Shown here one piece after another: positions 24,643 through 33,206 of a stretch of DNA of 64,000 nt. The position numbers and the translations under genes are program-made. A model generated the notes under the pieces. That model made no database searches and was not told the DNA's origin. It saw only the letters and a program-made list of their open reading frames with translations. Numbering within the stretch: position 1 is the stretch's first letter; every line of letters begins with the position of its first letter. Source of the stretch: Eubacterium sp. (GTDB taxonomy: Bacteria; Bacillota; Clostridia; Lachnospirales; Lachnospiraceae); the NCBI GenBank assembly GCA_017433825.1, contig JAFRGL010000009.1, positions 1 to 64,000 on the forward strand, in the 5' to 3' direction.

Positions 24643-25011
24643 TTATTTCTTCTTGTTGGCAACAGTCCTCTTCGGACCCTTACGTGTACGGGCATTGGTC
24701 TTGGTCTTCTGTCCGCGGACGGGAAGGCCTTTCCTGTGACGGATGCCCCTGTAGCAGCCGATCTCCTGGAGACGCTTGATGTTCATGGCAACTTCACGTC
24801 TTAAGTCACCTTCCACCATCTGGGTCTCATCGATAACAGATGAAATTCTCTTAACTTCTTCGTCGGTTAGATCTCTGACGCGGGTACTCGGGTCAACCCC
24901 GGCATCGGCCAGAATGCGGTTGGAAGATGCTCTTCCGATGCCGTAGATATAGGTAAGGCCTATCTCTACGCGCTTGTCTCTCGGTAAATCTACACCAGCT
25001 ATACGAGCCAT
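24643..25011 (-). CDS. rpsM: Ribosomal protein S13
   Basis: 122 residues, full length; starts [19 protein letters not shown] and ends with the basic tail that reaches toward the tRNA sites. An unusually long leader of 236 bases separates it from rpmJ. Confidence 0.97.
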   Translation of the reverse strand: MARIAGVDLPRDKRVEIGLTYIYGIGRASSNRILADAGVDPSTRVRDLTDEEVKRISSVIDETQMVEGDLRREVAMNIKRLQEIGCYRGIRHRKGLPVRGQKTKTNARTRKGPKRTVANKKK

Positions 25012-25247
25012 GTAACTTTTCCTCCGTTTTACTAAAAATATTTTCCTAAATGGGGTGTCGGTATGTGCACCCAGCCGTAAATGTTACGGCCTTTCCCCTT
25101 CCTGACGGTTATAAGGAAGGAGTTTTAAGCAATATTATAAGGAGGAAGCCACATGCTGCGGGCATAGTTCCCGAATGCATCCTGATGCAGCCGGCTCAGG
25201 GGCTCTCTTTATAATATTCACTGCATAAACGCTAAGGTTTTTGAGGG
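25012..25247 (-). promoter_or_regulatory. Structured leader between rpmJ and rpsM
   Basis: 236 bases without a gene in an otherwise tightly packed operon. On the minus strand it holds an outer inverted repeat (AATATTATAA near 25134 and TTATAATATT near 25210), a GCCGTAA/TTACGGC stem (around 25071-25087) and GGGTG/CACCC pairing near the rpsM start. The position corresponds to the S4-binding alpha-operon leader of enterobacteria; autoregulation here is inference. Confidence 0.4.
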
Positions 25248-25361
25248 TTAACCCTGACGCTGTTTATGCTTCGGATTCTCACAAATAATGCGAATGCTTC
25301 CTTTTCTCTTGATTACTTTGCACTTGTCGCAAATCGGTTTTACAGAAGATCTTACCTTCAT
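25248..25361 (-). CDS. rpmJ: Ribosomal protein L36
   Basis: 37 residues, read directly from the minus strand: [20 protein letters not shown] then [17 protein letters not shown]. The Cys/Cys/Cys/His set (C11, C14, C27, H32) is the zinc-binding form. A good AGGAGG precedes the ATG. It opens the ribosomal operon; infA, which usually precedes it, is not here. Confidence 0.96.
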   Translation of the reverse strand: MKVRSSVKPICDKCKVIKRKGSIRIICENPKHKQRQG

Positions 25362-25462
25362 GTGAATCCTCCTTTCTCGTGCCTGATCATCAGTTACTTG
25401 TGCCTGTTTGCAGCCCTCTTACCGCATTTGGTGGGTCAGTCCGAAAGACAGCAAAAAAGAGA

Positions 25463-25504
25463 CGTGCAGAGAGGCACGCAGTACATTATAGCATTGCGTG
25501 CCTC
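25463..25504 (-). terminator. Inverted repeats at the ribosomal operon promoter (terminator or attenuator)
   Basis: GAGGCACGCA (25471-25480) and TGCGTGCCTC (25495-25504) form ten-base arms around the -10 box. Just downstream CGTGC/GCACG (25463-25478) makes a shorter stem followed on the minus strand by TCTCTTTTTT. This can terminate divIB transcripts arriving from upstream and, in the shorter form, attenuate transcripts starting here. Confidence 0.55.
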
Positions 25505-25513
25505 CCGATGCAA
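25485..25513 (-). promoter_or_regulatory. Promoter of the rpmJ-rplQ operon
   Basis: Minus strand: -35 TTGCAT (25508-25513), 17-base spacer, perfect -10 TATAAT (25485-25490), about 125 bases ahead of rpmJ. Confidence 0.8.
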
Positions 25514-25558
25514 GGATTATTTTACAGAATTTTTAAGAAATTTTTAAAGCGTTTTCGG

Positions 25559-26563
25559 TTATTCCGCCGGTGTTTCCGGCGTTCCTTCAGGCGGATTTTC
25601 CGGCGTCTCCTGCGTGTAGCCTTCTTCGGTGTTTTCCTCGATGGCCTGGGTGGTGCCCTCGCCAATCGGCTCCTCGGTGATTTCCACCTGCGGCGCGATT
25701 TCCGCCTCAGGCTCTTCCTCCACCGTCGCGTAGATATCCGTTTCCTCCTGGGTTTTGTCCTTCCAGTCGGTCTGGATGAAGACGATGTTCACCGTATCAT
25801 CCGAGAAATTCTCCAGGTGCAGGACCCCTCTTTCGTTTTCCAGCTGCGGCAGGATGGCCGCCACCCTGCCCATCTTCTCTTCCAGCAGGGTATCGGTGCC
25901 GACGAGCACCTTGACGTCACCGTAAATCAGCGAAACCGTATTGTCTTCGGTATTGTAATCCAGATAATCCGGATGAATCTGGTATTTCTTAATCATCCGG
26001 GCGGCTGCGGTAATGGTTCCCAGCACGCCTGAATCGATTTCCAGGGTCTCGCCGTAATTCACCCTCTTGATGTCCAGGCCCAGAATACGGGGGACCAGCT
26101 TCTCGTCGCCGTAGTTCTCCGCGTCCGCCGTCTCCACGACGGTGCCGGTGTTGTCGAAATAATAATCCAGGCCGCTGACGTTCAATACGCCGACCAGCTG
26201 CTTTTCCTTTACCCGCAGAAGCAGCGTGTGGTTGTCCTTCATGGCCACGTCCACGTATTCCATGAAAGGCACGTCATCCAGGTAAATCCGGCTGTGGAAT
26301 TTCGAAAACAGCAGCGTGTTGCCCGCCAGGGGGCTGTCGCAGGTCATCTCGATAATCTCGTCGTCGGTGTAGCGGGCATTGTCCGCGACCACGATATCGG
26401 TTACATGATACATGCCGGAGAAAATCAGAAGGACGGCAACGACCGCAATGAATACACCCCATATGATACGGGCTCTTCTGGTGCGGGCCAGGGCACGGCG
26501 CTGTCTTCTGCGCATGACCGACGTCAAAGGCCTTTTCTCTTTCCTTCCGGCGTTATTACTCAT
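25559..26563 (-). CDS. divIB: Cell-division protein DivIB/FtsQ
   Basis: 334 residues: basic cytosolic N terminus, one membrane helix (about 33-53, IIWGVFIAVVAVLLIFSGMY), then the extracellular POTRA/FtsQ region (VTDIVVADNARYTDDEIIEM, about 54-125) and a beta domain. The last 60 residues are an acidic Thr/Glu/Pro-rich tail, probably disordered. It stabilises the FtsL-FtsB-type complex of the divisome. It follows murD by 14 bases and is the last gene of the dcw cluster here. Confidence 0.88.
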   Translation of the reverse strand: MSNNAGRKEKRPLTSVMRRRQRRALARTRRARIIWGVFIAVVAVLLIFSGMYHVTDIVVADNARYTDDEIIEMTCDSPLAGNTLLFSKFHSRIYLDDVPFMEYVDVAMKDNHTLLLRVKEKQLVGVLNVSGLDYYFDNTGTVVETADAENYGDEKLVPRILGLDIKRVNYGETLEIDSGVLGTITAAARMIKKYQIHPDYLDYNTEDNTVSLIYGDVKVLVGTDTLLEEKMGRVAAILPQLENERGVLHLENFSDDTVNIVFIQTDWKDKTQEETDIYATVEEEPEAEIAPQVEITEEPIGEGTTQAIEENTEEGYTQETPENPPEGTPETPAE

Positions 26564-26577
26564 GTGTCTTTTCCTTA

Positions 26578-27954
26578 TTATTCAAGCACGTACTTTTTAA
26601 AGAAATCTCCCCGCTCTTCGAAATTCTTAAACTGGCCCCAGCTGGCGCAGGCCGGGGAAAGAAGGACGGCATCGCCGTCTTGTGCGTGGGCCTTGCAGAA
26701 ATCCACGGCTTCCTTCAGGTTTTCCAGAAGGACGATTTTCTCTTCCTCCATGCCGCAGCGTCTGGCCGCGTCGGCGATTTTCTCCTTCGTCTGGCCGATG
26801 AGCACGAAATACTTCACCTTGCCGTCGAAGCAGTTTATCCACTCCTCATAAGTGGATTCCTTGTCGTAGCCGCCGCCGATGAGCAGGGTGGGCCGGTTCA
26901 TGGCCTGAATGCCCTTGATGGCCGCGTCGGGATTGGTCCCCTTGGAGTCATTGTAGTACCGTACGCCGTCTATCTCCGCCACAAAGCTGATGCGGTGGTC
27001 GACACCGGCAAATTCTTTCAGGACTTTCCGGATCGTATCCAGGTCCACGCCCGCAAATTCCGCCATCGCGGCCGCGGTCATCACGTTTTCGAAGTTGTGA
27101 AGGCCCAGAAGCTTCAGGTCGTTTACATTTATGAGGGGAATGGTTTCCCCGTTTCTTTTTATGACGATTTCATCGCCGTCCAGGCAGAAGCCCTCGTCCA
27201 GGACCCGCCTGGAGGAGAAAAAGCAGACGGAAGCCGGACATTTGTCCGCAAAGGCGCGTAAAACTTCGTCCTCGTAGTTCAGCACACACAGGTCTTCCTT
27301 TGTCTGGTTTTCGCAGATGCGTTCCTTGACCCGGATGTATTCCTCCATGGTATGGTGGCGGTTCAGATGGTCAGGGGTGATATTGGTAATGGCGGAGGCC
27401 TTCGGGTGGAAGGTTTGGATGGTTTCCAGCTGGAAACTGGAAATTTCCGCCACGGTGACGGTTTCATCCGTCTGGGCAAAGGCAGCCTCCGTATAGGGGC
27501 TTCCGATGTTGCCCACCACGTCAACGGAGGGAAATGCGGCCTTCATGATTTCGCCGAGGAGGGTCGTGCTGGTGGTCTTGCCGTTGGTGCCGGTGATGGC
27601 ATAAACGGTGCCCTTCCCGGCTGTATAGGCCAGCTCAATCTCCCCGATGACCGGGATATTCCTCATACGGAACTGCTTCACCGTCTCAATATCGGTGGGG
27701 ATGCCCGGGCTTAAAACCGCCAGGTCCAGCCTGCCGTACAGTTCTTCCGGAAAGGCTCCCGTGATGATTTCAATGCCTTCCGCGTTCCCGCCGGTCTGTT
27801 CCGCCACTGCGGAAAGCACATTTTCCTTATCCAGCTTTTCATTACCGTCGTAAATGACGACCCGGCCGGCCTCTGTTTTCGCCAGCAGCGCCGCTGCGCC
27901 GATGCCGCTGATTCCCGCACCGAATACCAGTACGGTTTTACCCTTCCATTCCAT
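26578..27954 (-). CDS. murD: UDP-N-acetylmuramoylalanine--D-glutamate ligase
   Basis: 458 residues, cytosolic ATP-dependent ligase adding D-Glu to UDP-MurNAc-L-Ala. N-terminal UDP-binding Rossmann domain (VLVFGAGISGIGAAALL), central ATPase with ITGTNGKTTSTTLLGE (about 118-133) and HPKASAITNITPDHLNRH, and C-terminal ligase domain with YYNDSKGTNPDA. Full length, and located between mraY and divIB. Confidence 0.96.
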   Translation of the reverse strand: MEWKGKTVLVFGAGISGIGAAALLAKTEAGRVVIYDGNEKLDKENVLSAVAEQTGGNAEGIEIITGAFPEELYGRLDLAVLSPGIPTDIETVKQFRMRNIPVIGEIELAYTAGKGTVYAITGTNGKTTSTTLLGEIMKAAFPSVDVVGNIGSPYTEAAFAQTDETVTVAEISSFQLETIQTFHPKASAITNITPDHLNRHHTMEEYIRVKERICENQTKEDLCVLNYEDEVLRAFADKCPASVCFFSSRRVLDEGFCLDGDEIVIKRNGETIPLINVNDLKLLGLHNFENVMTAAAMAEFAGVDLDTIRKVLKEFAGVDHRISFVAEIDGVRYYNDSKGTNPDAAIKGIQAMNRPTLLIGGGYDKESTYEEWINCFDGKVKYFVLIGQTKEKIADAARRCGMEEEKIVLLENLKEAVDFCKAHAQDGDAVLLSPACASWGQFKNFEERGDFFKKYVLE

Positions 27955-27965
27955 CTTTTTCCCCT

Positions 27966-28922
27966 TTAAAGCGCTGCCAGCCCTACGATGGACAGCAGCA
28001 CCGTGATTATTGTAAATACCGCAACGATTCTGGGCTCCGACCAGCCGCAGAGTTCAAAATGATGATGAATCGGCGTCATTTTGAAAATCCGTTTGCCGTG
28101 CGTTGCCTTGAAATAAGTGACCTGGATTACCACGGAAAGCAGCTCAATGGCATAAATCAGGCCGATAATCGGGATGAACAGCGGCATGTTCATCACGTAT
28201 GCCATGCCAGCCACAAAGCCGCCCAGCGCAAGGGATCCCGTATCCCCCATGAAAACCTTCGCCGGGAAGGTATTGTAAAGGAGGAAGCCCAAAAGTCCGC
28301 CGATAACGGCTGCTGCCACAGGCTCCACGCCCGCGCCGGTAAGAAACGCCGCCGCCATGAATGCGGCCGCCACAACGCTGGTTACGGAGCTTGCCAGGCC
28401 GTCCAGTCCGTCGGTGAAATTCACGCCGTTTACCACGGCCAGCACCACGATGTACAGGAAGGGAATGGCAAACCAGCCCAGATTCAGCATCCTGCCCCCT
28501 GAGAACGGAATCCTCAGCAGGAGGGAAATATCCGTGCATTTCAGGAGATAAACCAGGAAAACGGTGGTAAAGAGAATCTCCAGCAGAAGCTTCTGCCAGG
28601 CCTTAAGGCCGGTGCTGTTCTTTTTTACCACCTTCAGATAATCGTCGATAAAGCCTGTAATCGCAAAGCCGCCGGTCAGGATGAGTACCGGGACAATCTG
28701 CGGATATTTAAATGCAGCAATCACGGAAACGAGAAAGATGGCAATGAGGAACATGATGCCCCCCATGGTAGGCGTGCCCGCCTTCTTCAGGTGTGACTGT
28801 ACCCCTTCTTCTCTCTCTGTCTGTCCGAATTTCAGTCTCTTTAAGGCGGGAATGAGGATCGGCCCCAGAACCGCCGTTACGGCAAATGCCGCGAAAAGAG
28901 GCACGAGGATTGCTTTAATCAT
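27966..28922 (-). CDS. mraY: Phospho-N-acetylmuramoyl-pentapeptide transferase
   Basis: 318 residues, ten-helix membrane enzyme that makes lipid I. Diagnostic motifs: KKAGTPTMGGIMFLIAI, DDYLKVVKKNSTGLKAWQK (catalytic Asp pair region), NFTDGLDGLA, FMGDTGSLALGG and PIHHHFELCGWSEPRIV. Complete. Confidence 0.97.
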   Translation of the reverse strand: MIKAILVPLFAAFAVTAVLGPILIPALKRLKFGQTEREEGVQSHLKKAGTPTMGGIMFLIAIFLVSVIAAFKYPQIVPVLILTGGFAITGFIDDYLKVVKKNSTGLKAWQKLLLEILFTTVFLVYLLKCTDISLLLRIPFSGGRMLNLGWFAIPFLYIVVLAVVNGVNFTDGLDGLASSVTSVVAAAFMAAAFLTGAGVEPVAAAVIGGLLGFLLYNTFPAKVFMGDTGSLALGGFVAGMAYVMNMPLFIPIIGLIYAIELLSVVIQVTYFKATHGKRIFKMTPIHHHFELCGWSEPRIVAVFTIITVLLSIVGLAAL

Positions 28923-28946
28923 GTGCTTACCTTCTTTAATAATGGT

Positions 28947-31028
28947 TTAGTTTCCGAGAATCTCAATCATCTCGTTGTCCAGGCCTTCTTCGAAGATGTC
29001 GTTGCCGCCGTTGATGACCTCGTCCGATTCCGTCTGCTCCGGCGGGACGGCTACATTTTCGCCCTTGGTGCCGGTTTCGTCCTTATATCTGGCTTCCCTG
29101 GAATTGGAATCCTGGTTTTCGGGATAAATGCCAAGGTAAGGCAGAAGCTCGGTCATGATATTCTTCGCGATGGTCTGGGCCATGCCGGACTGGGCCTGGT
29201 CTGTGATATTGGGCTCGTCCACGATGACGTAGACCAGCACCTGGGGGTCATCCAGCGGTGAGAAGCCGATGAAGGAAACCAGGTAGTTGCCGCTGTCGCG
29301 GGGAATTTTCTGGGCTGTGCCGGTTTTGCCGCCCATGCTGTAGCCCGTTACCTTCGCGCCGGTACCGGTACCGAATTCCACGGTCCAGCCCAAAGCCTTC
29401 CGGATGTAGGCGGAAGTGCTCTCCGTGGTGGTCCTGGCCACCAGGACAGGCTCCATGCTCTCCACCACGTTGCCGTCCTTGTCTGTGATATTTCTCACGA
29501 CGTGGGGCTTGTAATAATATCCGCCGTTGATGACGGAGGAAAATGCCGCCGCGTTCTGCACCATGGTGCAGGTAAAGCCCTGGCCGAAGGAGGCGGACGC
29601 CAGCTCGATGTCTCCCAGTCCTTCAATACTGTAAAGAACGCCGGCGTTTTCGCCCGGCAGGTCGATGCCGGTGCGCATGCCGAATTTATAAATTTCCTGG
29701 TATTTAAGGAAATTCTCCGCTCCCAGCGCGTCTCCCACATGCATCATCACGTCGTTGCAGGAATAGGTAAGACCCAGGGCGGGGGAAAGCTTGCCGTGGT
29801 AGCTGGGATAAACCGAACACCTGATCATCTGGCCGTTTATCATCTCAAAACCGTCGCAGTAATAGCTTTCCGTACCGTCGATCGTCCCGGTATCCAGCGC
29901 CGCGGCGGTAACCATCGGCTTGTAGGTGGAGCCCGGCTCAAAGGCATCGGAAACGCAGAAATTACGCCAGATGCGGTTCAGGTTGTCCCTGGCCTGCTCG
30001 TTGGTCATCTCCTCAATCTCGGCGGCGGTATAGAACTGCCTGAGATCCCGGGGATTGTTCAGGTCATACCAGTCGGTGGAGTCCATGGCCAGGATTTCCC
30101 CGTTTTTCGGGTTCATGACCAGGACGGCCACGTTTTTTGCGCCGCGGTTCCCGTTGGGGCCGTTGGCATAGGTGGCCATGAATTTTTCGATGGCCGAACG
30201 GCAGATTTCCTGGATGTTGATGTCGCAGGTGCTGACCACGTTTTTGCCGTTGGTGGGCTCGATGATGTTCATCTCCACCTCGGACTCCGAGTTGTAATAA
30301 CTGAATTTCCGGCCGTTGACGCCGTTTAATATCTGTGTGTAATAACCCTCAATGCCCCAGGACGCTTCATTGCCGTTGTAGGTAAAGCCGATGAGGTCGC
30401 AGGCCTGGGATTTCTGGGGGTATACCCTCTGGTAGGTCTGCTCGAACCAGACGCCGATAATTTTCAGGCGTTCGGCGTATTCCTTGTCGGAAACCGTGCC
30501 TTTCGCCGGATTCTCGTAGGATTCGAAATATTCCTTCTCTTCCATGGTCACGTTCCGCATGACCACCTGGTACTGGCTTTCCTTCGTCCTCTCCGAATCC
30601 AGTCTCTCCCTCAGGTCCTCTTCACTGATGCCGAACACCTGCACAAGTGCCCTGATGGTGGGTTCCTTGTAGGGCTGGATACGGCTGCCGTTGTCGTCTT
30701 TGGTGACGTAATTGGCCACCTTGCAGTCCAGGATGACGTTGTACACACGTTCCGAAGTCGCCAGGATGGTGCCGTTTCTGTCCAGGATGTCGCCCCTTTT
30801 ATAAGGAATGATGTTGCTGACGTACTGCTGCTGGTTGTTGGAAAGCACGATGCGGGCGTACTGGTCGCCGTTGGTGGCGTTGACGTAGGTGATTCTTACG
30901 GCTAAACCGACTAAAGCCAGCATGACTACGATAAACAGTCCTGCCAGCTTCCTTTTCACCGTCGTATTGACCTGGTTCACCGGAACCGGTTTTTGTCTTT
31001 TTCTTCGCTGTGTTCTCTTTCCTGCCAT
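28947..31028 (-). CDS. ftsI: Septal class B penicillin-binding protein (FtsI/PBP2B/SpoVD type)
   Basis: 693 residues from ATG 31028. A GTG four codons upstream overlaps the ftsL stop (GTGA) and is a possible alternative; the ATG has the better-spaced GAGGT. Short cytosolic tail, membrane anchor (about 28-48), pedestal domain, then the transpeptidase with SxxK (Ser367-TYK), SCN near 423-425 and KTGT near 568-571. There is no PASTA domain at the C terminus, which is acidic. It cross-links septal peptidoglycan. Whether it is the vegetative division enzyme or a sporulation paralogue cannot be settled, but its dcw position favours division. Confidence 0.92.
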   Translation of the reverse strand: MAGKRTQRRKRQKPVPVNQVNTTVKRKLAGLFIVVMLALVGLAVRITYVNATNGDQYARIVLSNNQQQYVSNIIPYKRGDILDRNGTILATSERVYNVILDCKVANYVTKDDNGSRIQPYKEPTIRALVQVFGISEEDLRERLDSERTKESQYQVVMRNVTMEEKEYFESYENPAKGTVSDKEYAERLKIIGVWFEQTYQRVYPQKSQACDLIGFTYNGNEASWGIEGYYTQILNGVNGRKFSYYNSESEVEMNIIEPTNGKNVVSTCDINIQEICRSAIEKFMATYANGPNGNRGAKNVAVLVMNPKNGEILAMDSTDWYDLNNPRDLRQFYTAAEIEEMTNEQARDNLNRIWRNFCVSDAFEPGSTYKPMVTAAALDTGTIDGTESYYCDGFEMINGQMIRCSVYPSYHGKLSPALGLTYSCNDVMMHVGDALGAENFLKYQEIYKFGMRTGIDLPGENAGVLYSIEGLGDIELASASFGQGFTCTMVQNAAAFSSVINGGYYYKPHVVRNITDKDGNVVESMEPVLVARTTTESTSAYIRKALGWTVEFGTGTGAKVTGYSMGGKTGTAQKIPRDSGNYLVSFIGFSPLDDPQVLVYVIVDEPNITDQAQSGMAQTIAKNIMTELLPYLGIYPENQDSNSREARYKDETGTKGENVAVPPEQTESDEVINGGNDIFEEGLDNEMIEILGN

Positions 31029-31036
31029 GGCGGACC

Positions 31037-31498
31037 TCACTGTTCTGCCACGTCGGTATACTGACGGACATAGCTGTCATCCGTCAGGGTATAATACCTC
31101 ATATGATCCGAATCGGGATAGTGCATCCCGAGCCGGTTGATCGCCGCGTTCTTGACATCCTCCAGCGTGACCGAGCTGACAACCTGGTTGTACCGGGCGT
31201 CATTGTCGTTCTTCAGGGTGTTGTACCGGGCCTGAAGGGATGCCATGTTCTCATACTTTGTGGTAAGCGCGGACTTCTGCTGAAGATAATAAACACACAG
31301 AAGGAAAGCAACGGCGCAGATGACGGTCAGGAAGATCACGTATCTTCCGCCGACAAAGCGCACCCTGCCTCTTTCCGCACGTGCTGTCTGTGTCTGGTTC
31401 TGCCCCGCGTTTACCGCAGTCCTTGCTGCAGCCTGCGCGGCGCTTCCGTTCCGACGCCTGTTTGAATTTACCCTTCTTTGTGTATTACCAGAAGCCAT
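31037..31498 (-). CDS. ftsL: FtsL-like cell-division protein
   Basis: 153 residues: a disordered basic N terminus, one membrane helix (about 49-68, YVIFLTVICAVAFLLCVYYL) and an extracellular coiled coil (about 69-115). This is the FtsL/DivIC plan, and it lies between rsmH and the septal PBP as ftsL does elsewhere. Sequence conservation in the family is low, so the call rests on position and topology. Confidence 0.82.
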   Translation of the reverse strand: MASGNTQRRVNSNRRRNGSAAQAAARTAVNAGQNQTQTARAERGRVRFVGGRYVIFLTVICAVAFLLCVYYLQQKSALTTKYENMASLQARYNTLKNDNDARYNQVVSSVTLEDVKNAAINRLGMHYPDSDHMRYYTLTDDSYVRQYTDVAEQ

Positions 31499-31647
31499 TT
31501 TCGTCTCCGCAAAGTAAAGATGTAAAGTATATTTTACCTCTAATCTCTTCTTTAATCAACCTGTTTCACGGATTCTTCATAGTTTTGCCAGAAGAGTCTT
31601 CCGTCTGTTCTCCTCACCATTCCCGGCTAAGATACGTGTCCTGCGCT

Positions 31648-32601
31648 TCAGGCCGGCGCATCCTCCAGCCTTCTTTCGAACACCCGCAGCTTCGCGCTGT
31701 GGGAACGGGGGTTGTTTAAAAGCTCTTCTTCATCCGGCAGAACCGGTTTTCTGGTAATGATCTTGCCTTTTGATTTCCGTCCGCAGGTGCACACCGGGAA
31801 ATCCGGCGGGCAGATGCAGGGATTCTCGTTTTTCCTGAAATTGTTTTTGACGATGCGGTCTTCCAGGGAATGGAAGGTGATGATGCACAGCCGTCCCCTG
31901 TCAGCCAGGAAATCAATCATTTCGTCCAGCGACTGTTCGAGGACGGCCAGCTCATCATTGACCTCTATACGGATTGCCTGAAAGGTTCTCTTTGCGGGAT
32001 GGCCTTTCTCCCCCCTCATCCGCGCCGGTATGGCGGCCTTTACCAGGTCCGCCAGTTCACCTGTGGTCAGAATCGGCTTTTCTGCCCGTTTTCTGACAAT
32101 GGACTGCGCAATCCGTCCGGCGAAACGCTCTTCGCCGTAGTCTTTAATCACCCTGTAAAGTTCATCCTCGGAATAGGTGTTGACCACCTTTTCCGCGGTG
32201 AGGCTTTTCCGGTTGTCCATCCGCATATCCAGCGGCGTGTCCGTCCGGTATGTAAATCCCCTTTTTGCATCGTCCAGCTGGTGCGAGGACACCCCAAGGT
32301 CCAGCACGATGCCGTCCAGATGCGGCACCCCTCTTTCCGAAAGCTCGGATACCATTTCCCGGAAATTCTTCCGGATAAATACGGTCCGGTCCGAAAAAGG
32401 GGCCAGCCGGATTTCAGAAGCCTTTAAGGCCTCTTCATCCACGTCAAAGCCGTACAGCCTGCCTTTGTCCGATAAGCTTTCGCATATCTTCTCCGAATGG
32501 CCTCCTCCCCCAAGGGTGCCGTCGGCGTACAGTCCGTCCGGTCTGATGCAGAGTTCCTTAATCGTCTGGGTCAGAAGCACCGATACGTGGGAAAATTCCA
32601 T
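31648..32601 (-). CDS. rsmH: 16S rRNA (cytosine(1402)-N(4))-methyltransferase
   Basis: 317 residues. N-terminal [16 protein letters not shown] site [13 protein letters not shown] (about 27-39), [19 protein letters not shown] and C-terminal [14 protein letters not shown] are all diagnostic for RsmH (MraW). It methylates C1402 in the ribosomal P site. Its start touches the mraZ stop. Confidence 0.97.
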   Translation of the reverse strand: MEFSHVSVLLTQTIKELCIRPDGLYADGTLGGGGHSEKICESLSDKGRLYGFDVDEEALKASEIRLAPFSDRTVFIRKNFREMVSELSERGVPHLDGIVLDLGVSSHQLDDAKRGFTYRTDTPLDMRMDNRKSLTAEKVVNTYSEDELYRVIKDYGEERFAGRIAQSIVRKRAEKPILTTGELADLVKAAIPARMRGEKGHPAKRTFQAIRIEVNDELAVLEQSLDEMIDFLADRGRLCIITFHSLEDRIVKNNFRKNENPCICPPDFPVCTCGRKSKGKIITRKPVLPDEEELLNNPRSHSAKLRVFERRLEDAPA

Positions 32602-33032
32602 TACAGTACGATACCGTATTCCCTTAAGTTGTCACTTACGGCGTCCATATCGTCATAAGTGCTGTTTTCCGTCCAGGAAGACCGATCCCAGACCTCGATC
32701 CTCTCCAGGTTGCCGGCCAGGACCACGTCCTTGTCCAGCTTTGCATACTCCCTTAAAGCAGCCGGGATCAGAACTCTCCCCTGTCTGTCCAGCTGCAGGT
32801 CTGCCGCGGCGCTTACCAGGAACCTGGTGATCGTCCGCGCGCTTTTACTGGTAAGCGGCAGCGTGGAAAGCTTCTCCTCCAGGCGTTTCCAGGCCGCTTC
32901 CGGGTAAATATAAAGACAGCCGTCCAGCCCCCGGGTAATCACGAAGCCTTCGCCTAACTGCTCCCGGAATCTGGAAGGAATAATCAGCCTGCCTTTTTCA
33001 TCTATGGAATGAACATACTCACCCTTAAACAT
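32601..33032 (-). CDS. mraZ: Transcriptional regulator MraZ
   Basis: 143 residues from ATG 33032 ([20 protein letters not shown]); a longer reading would start inside the operator repeats. Two SpoVT/AbrB-like swapped-hairpin domains, each with the DxxGR signature (DEKGR, DRQGR). MraZ forms rings that bind GTGGNG repeats upstream of its own gene and modulate the dcw cluster; exactly such repeats lie at 33058-33083. Confidence 0.96.
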   Translation of the reverse strand: MFKGEYVHSIDEKGRLIIPSRFREQLGEGFVITRGLDGCLYIYPEAAWKRLEEKLSTLPLTSKSARTITRFLVSAAADLQLDRQGRVLIPAALREYAKLDKDVVLAGNLERIEVWDRSSWTENSTYDDMDAVSDNLREYGIVL

Positions 33033-33057
33033 GTCGGTCTGCCTTTCGCGGGAAATC

Positions 33058-33083
33058 CCCCACTTTCCTCCACTTTTCGCCAC
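33058..33083 (-). promoter_or_regulatory. MraZ-binding repeats (MRR)
   Basis: Minus strand: GTGGCG, GTGGAG and GTGGGG spaced exactly ten bases apart (starts at 33083, 33073 and 33063), 26 bases upstream of mraZ. This matches the known MraZ operator pattern. Confidence 0.9.
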
Positions 33084-33092
33084 TTCAGCAAC

Positions 33093-33121
33093 ATATTATC
33101 GCATTTTAAGGCAAATAGCAA
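33093..33121 (-). promoter_or_regulatory. Candidate promoter of the dcw cluster
   Basis: Minus strand: -35 TTGCTA (33116-33121), 17 bases, -10 TAATAT (33093-33098). The MraZ repeats lie immediately downstream, where bound MraZ would block initiation. Confidence 0.45.
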
Positions 33122-33130
33122 CCTTTTTAT

Positions 33131-33170
33131 AAAAAACAGGCTTCCCCGCCGGATGACAGGGAAGCCTGTT
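33131..33170 (-). terminator. Terminator of rsmA
   Basis: AACAGGCTTCCC (33135-33146) pairs perfectly with GGGAAGCCTGTT (33159-33170); on the minus strand the stem continues into a T-run. It insulates the dcw cluster from rsmA. Confidence 0.9.
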
Positions 33171-33206
33171 TATGTAAATATCTCAGTTTCGGAATTCATT
33201 CCCGCC

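Noticed and set aside
29502-30329. 275-codon plus-strand ORF over the septal PBP gene
   Set aside because: Antisense shadow of a full-length PBP.
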